Source: HGM04593 sp045631205
Lineage (GTDB): Bacteria > Bacteroidota > Bacteroidia > Bacteroidales > Bacteroidaceae
NCBI GenBank assembly: GCA_045631205.1
Contig: JAZQUI010000024.1
Coordinates: forward strand, 1-26,491
Direction: 5' to 3'
DNA length: 26,491 bases
Position numbers and translations under genes: made by a program. The notes under the pieces were generated by a model, which was given only the letters and a program-made list of their open reading frames with translations, was not told the origin of the DNA and ran no database searches. The first letter of the stretch is position 1. Each line of letters starts with the position of its first letter. Of the stretch, positions 23,963 to 26,491 are shown piece after piece.

Positions 23963-23994
23963 CAAATATACGAAGAAAGAGTGCAAATTACAAA
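23963..23994 (-). promoter_or_regulatory. Promoter of the CASDH-recA-peptidase operon
   Basis: On the minus strand TTTG (23994-23991), 20 nt, then TATATTTG (23970-23963): an exact match to the Bacteroidetes consensus in both boxes and spacing. The start is expected near 23956, giving a leader of about 88 nt. The sequence between here and the dnaK promoter (23995-24057) shows nothing else recognisable. Confidence 0.78.
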
Positions 23995-24057
23995 TTTAAA
24001 AGCATAATAAATCACACATAAACAACACTGCCCCACTGCATACCGACAAGAGGTCTA

Positions 24058-24105
24058 TGACACAAAAACTGACATTTTTGCGACAATTTGTCACACGACT
24101 GACAC
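24058..24105. promoter_or_regulatory. Cluster of TGACA/TGTCA boxes upstream of dnaK, possible enhancer site
   Basis: TGACAC at 24058 and 24100 and TGACA at 24070, with TGTCA at 24089. TGTCA-N6-TGACA (24089-24104) is an inverted repeat, overlapped by the palindrome GACAATTTGTC (24082-24092). It sits about 55-100 bp before the sigma-54-like promoter, where activators of that sigma factor normally bind. Confidence 0.4.
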
Positions 24106-24159
24106 GTAAAAGCGACACAAACGGCGCGAAAAAGAAAAATAAGAGAGTAAAAAAGATTT

Positions 24160-24175
24160 TGGCACACACTTTGCT
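24160..24175 (+). promoter_or_regulatory. Sigma-54-type promoter sequence of dnaK
   Basis: TGGCACACACTTTGCT fits the sigma-54 consensus TGGCACRNNNNTTGCW at every defined position, including the GG/GC spacing. The start would be near 24186, giving a leader of about 60 nt. No good TAnnTTTG promoter and no CIRCE element was found before dnaK. Confidence 0.6.
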
Positions 24176-24245
24176 CTTTAATCGTCGAACGCGAACAAAA
24201 ACGCGTAAAATAAAGTTGAATAATAAATAAAAAAAATAGAAAATT

Positions 24246-26150
24246 ATGGGAAAGATTATTGGAATTGACTTGGGTACAACAAACTCTTGTGTATCGGTTT
24301 TCGAGGGCAACGAGCCCGTGGTTATCACAAACAGCGAGGGCAAGCGCACAACCCCCTCTATCGTAGCATTTGTAGATGGTGGCGAGCGTAAAGTGGGCGA
24401 CCCCGCAAAACGCCAGGCTATCACAAACCCCCAGCGCACAATTTTCTCTATCAAGCGTTTTATGGGAGAGAATTGGCAGCAGGTAAGCAAAGAGATTTCA
24501 CGCGTACCTTATAAAGTAGTTGAGGAGAACAACATGCCCCGCGTGGACATCGACGGCCGCCTCTACACACCCCAGGAGATTTCAGCTATGATTCTCCAGA
24601 AGATGAAGAAAACCGCCGAGGATTACTTGGGACAAGAGGTTACAGAGGCTGTTATCACAGTACCCGCATACTTCTCCGACTCACAGCGCCAGGCAACAAA
24701 AGAGGCCGGACAAATTGCAGGTCTCGAAGTTAAACGTATCGTGAATGAGCCCACAGCTGCAGCTCTTGCTTACGGTATCGACAAAGCAAACAAAGATATG
24801 AAGATTGCCGTATTCGACCTTGGTGGCGGTACATTCGATATCTCAATTCTTGAGTTCGGTGGCGGTGTATTCGAAGTACTCTCTACAAACGGTGACACAC
24901 ACCTCGGTGGTGACGACTTCGACCAGGTTATCATCGACTGGCTCGCCAGCGAGTTTATGCAGGAGGAGGGCACAGACCTCAAAGCCGACCCGATGGCATT
25001 GCAACGTCTTAAAGAGGCTGCCGAGAAAGCAAAGATTGAACTTTCTTCAACAACCTCTACCGAGATCAACCTCCCCTATATCACAGCAACAGCAACAGGC
25101 CCCAAACACCTTGTCAAGACACTTACTCGTGCAAAATTCGAGTCTTTGGCACACAACTTGATACAGGCTTGCCTGGAGCCCTGCAAACGCGCTATGAACG
25201 ACGCAGGTTTGAGCAACTCAGATATCGACGAGGTTATCCTCGTAGGTGGTTCTACACGTATCCCCGCTGTACAGAAAATTGTAGAGGATTTCTTTGGCAA
25301 AACTCCTTCAAAGGGTGTTAACCCCGACGAGGTAGTTGCAGTTGGTGCAGCAATCCAGGGTGCTATCCTTAACAAAGAGGGTGGCGTTGGCGACATCGTA
25401 CTTCTCGACGTTACACCTCTTTCAATGGGTATCGAGACTCTCGGCGGTGTAATGACCAAACTTATCGACGCAAACACAACCATCCCCTGCAAGAAGAGCG
25501 AGACATTCTCAACCGCAGCCGACAACCAGACAGAGGTTACCATCCACGTATTGCAAGGCGAGCGTCCCATGGCAAACCAGAACAAGTCTATCGGCCAGTT
25601 CAACCTCACAGGTATCGCACCCGCACGCCGTGGTGTTCCCCAGATTGAGGTAACATTCGATATCGACGCCAACGGTATCCTCAAAGTATCGGCAAAAGAC
25701 AAAGCAACCGGTAAAGAGCAGGCTATCCGCATCGAGGCATCATCAGGTTTGAGCAAAGAGGAAATCGAGCGTATGAAACAGGAGGCCGAGGCAAATGCCG
25801 ATGCCGACAAGAAAGAGCGTGAGAAGATTGACAAACTCAACCAGGCCGACTCAATGGTATTCCAGACAAAAAACCAGTTGAGCGAACTTGGCGACAAGAT
25901 TCCCGCTGACAAGAAAGCTCCCATCGAGGCTGCAGTTCAGAAACTCGAGGAGGCACATAAAGCACAGGATATCGCAGCTATCGACGCAGCAACAGCCGAA
26001 CTCAACAACGCATGGCAGGCAGCAAGCGCCGAGATGTACGCACAGAGCGGCGCGCAAGGTGCTCAGGGTGCACAGCAGCAGAATGCAGGTGGCCAGCAGA
26101 GCAACGCAGGCGACGATGTTCAGGATGCAGAGTTCGAGGAGGTTAAGTAA
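24246..26150 (+). CDS. dnaK: Molecular chaperone DnaK (Hsp70)
   Basis: ATP-driven cytosolic chaperone that folds new and stressed proteins with DnaJ and GrpE. The nucleotide-binding domain begins GKIIGIDLGTTNSCVSV (phosphate loop 1), with phosphate loop 2 DLGGGT at 191-196 and the adenosine motif VGGSTRIPAVQ. The linker/substrate domain (DIVLLDVTPLSMGIET) and the alpha-helical lid follow. The C-terminus is a Gly/Gln/Ala-rich tail ending DAEFEEVK, as in most bacterial DnaK. 634 residues, full length. It stands alone: no dnaJ or grpE is next to it in the window. Upstream is a sigma-54-like promoter, and a strong terminator lies 23 nt after the stop. Confidence 0.98.
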   Translation: MGKIIGIDLGTTNSCVSVFEGNEPVVITNSEGKRTTPSIVAFVDGGERKVGDPAKRQAITNPQRTIFSIKRFMGENWQQVSKEISRVPYKVVEENNMPRVDIDGRLYTPQEISAMILQKMKKTAEDYLGQEVTEAVITVPAYFSDSQRQATKEAGQIAGLEVKRIVNEPTAAALAYGIDKANKDMKIAVFDLGGGTFDISILEFGGGVFEVLSTNGDTHLGGDDFDQVIIDWLASEFMQEEGTDLKADPMALQRLKEAAEKAKIELSSTTSTEINLPYITATATGPKHLVKTLTRAKFESLAHNLIQACLEPCKRAMNDAGLSNSDIDEVILVGGSTRIPAVQKIVEDFFGKTPSKGVNPDEVVAVGAAIQGAILNKEGGVGDIVLLDVTPLSMGIETLGGVMTKLIDANTTIPCKKSETFSTAADNQTEVTIHVLQGERPMANQNKSIGQFNLTGIAPARRGVPQIEVTFDIDANGILKVSAKDKATGKEQAIRIEASSGLSKEEIERMKQEAEANADADKKEREKIDKLNQADSMVFQTKNQLSELGDKIPADKKAPIEAAVQKLEEAHKAQDIAAIDAATAELNNAWQAASAEMYAQSGAQGAQGAQQQNAGGQQSNAGDDVQDAEFEEVK

Positions 26151-26173
26151 ACCATTCCTTACATAAAACAATG

Positions 26174-26207
26174 AAAATGGAGTCGAAAATTTTCGACTCC
26201 ATTTTTT
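26174..26207 (+). terminator. Terminator of dnaK
   Basis: TGGAGTCGAAAA (26178-26189) is followed directly by its exact complement TTTTCGACTCCA (26190-26201), extended by four A-T pairs. T6 follows at 26202-26207. This is a classic intrinsic terminator, symmetrical enough to act on both strands. Confidence 0.9.
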
Positions 26208-26300
26208 GGTTCAGTAGAAATTTAGTGTGGACAAATTGATTCTTTAATAAGTTGCGCTGCCTCACGCCATCCTATGTGTAACAAATTATCTCCTGCAATG

Positions 26301-26491
26301 GTAATTTTCAAAAAGAAACCGGCACCGTTAAAATCACAGTGTTTATCCGAGCGTTTGCAGGAGAGAGTGCGAGGAATGTTTGCCCGCGAGTTAGGTGCCG
26401 TAAGGCAACTAACTGAGGAAGTCCCACAGCACCCTGCAAATGCGAGAAAGATAAACACGGCAAGGGAGGTTCGACTGAGGGTTCGCCTTTC
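26301..26491. repeat. Long structured repeat, copy 2, cut by the window end
   Basis: Head 26301-26341 aligns without gaps to 116-156 and includes AAACCGGCACCGT (26316-26328). Outer stem GTGTTTATC (26339-26347) pairs with GATAAACAC (26450-26458). Inner stem GCGTTTGCAGG (26351-26361) pairs with CCTGCAAATGC (26433-26443), with one G-T wobble. Inside is a hairpin AGTTAG-G-TGCC closed by a GTAA (GNRA-type) loop (26389-26414). ACGGCAA follows the stem in both copies (275-281 and 26457-26463). The stem sequences differ entirely from copy 1. The stretch 26208-26300 before it holds nothing recognisable. Confidence 0.55.

Noticed and set aside
25076..25924. 282-codon open frame on the minus strand opposite dnaK
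   Set aside because: Serine-rich shadow of dnaK codons, with no independent evidence.
26222..26458. 78-codon open frame on the minus strand in the right-end repeat
   Set aside because: It runs through long perfect inverted repeats and cannot be separated from the structured element. The shared short peptide with the left copy is reported as an observation instead.
26301..26491. Possible RNase P RNA, because GAGGAAGTCC resembles its conserved GAGGAAAGTCC block
   Set aside because: The block is imperfect, and the surrounding bases pair back to upstream arms in a way that does not fit the RNase P fold.

Overview
The window looks like a chromosomal segment of a gut-type Bacteroidales bacterium (Bacteroides/Prevotella-like; the genus cannot be fixed from sequence alone). 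The evidence is protein family content (RICIN-GH2 beta-galactosidase, MG2-domain secreted proteins, short CstA, GH109-like protein, carboxyspermidine pathway enzyme next to recA, stand-alone dnaK), the absence of Shine-Dalgarno-like leaders, A-rich sequence before start codons, and several promoters of the Bacteroidetes sigma-ABfr type (TTTG, about 20 nt, TAnnTTTG). No rRNA, tRNA, IS element, prophage or CRISPR array was seen.

Region 1 (1-814) has no gene. It is a patchwork of hairpin-forming dispersed repeats: two double-hairpin elements of identical architecture but different stem sequence (37-77 and 481-540), two GC-rich small hairpins (455-473, 677-695) plus an inverted half-copy at the window edge, and one long element (116-386). 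The head of that long element recurs at the other end of the window (26301-26491). A promoter with a 14-nt tandem repeat and an inverted repeat precedes the first gene.

Region 2 (815-15484, + strand) holds a secreted RICIN/GH2 beta-galactosidase, two tandem 1.3-kb-residue secreted proteins that combine an N-terminal MG2 domain with C-terminal Sel1 repeats, a CstA-type transporter, and a cytosolic GH109/Gfo-Idh-MocA protein. The two MG2-Sel1 paralogues share a 561-bp nearly identical tract inside otherwise diverged genes, which suggests gene conversion.

Region 3 (15526-20191, - strand) holds a recJ-recQ pair 6 nt apart, then an overlapping membrane protein/XRE-regulator gene pair. The promoter of that pair is embedded in repeated TTACATTT boxes spaced 21 bp apart, a likely autoregulatory operator.

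Region 4 (20413-23868, - strand) is a tight operon: carboxyspermidine/carboxynorspermidine dehydrogenase, recA, then a secreted C1-family peptidase. It has a good promoter at its head and a strong terminator at its end.

Region 5 (24058-26491, + strand) is dnaK alone. It is preceded by an exact match to the sigma-54 consensus and an upstream inverted repeat, and followed by a strong terminator and the second copy of the long structured repeat. The least conventional items are the structured repeat family, the MG2-Sel1 pair, the RecQ with a displaced zinc site, the XRE operator and the sigma-54-like dnaK promoter.
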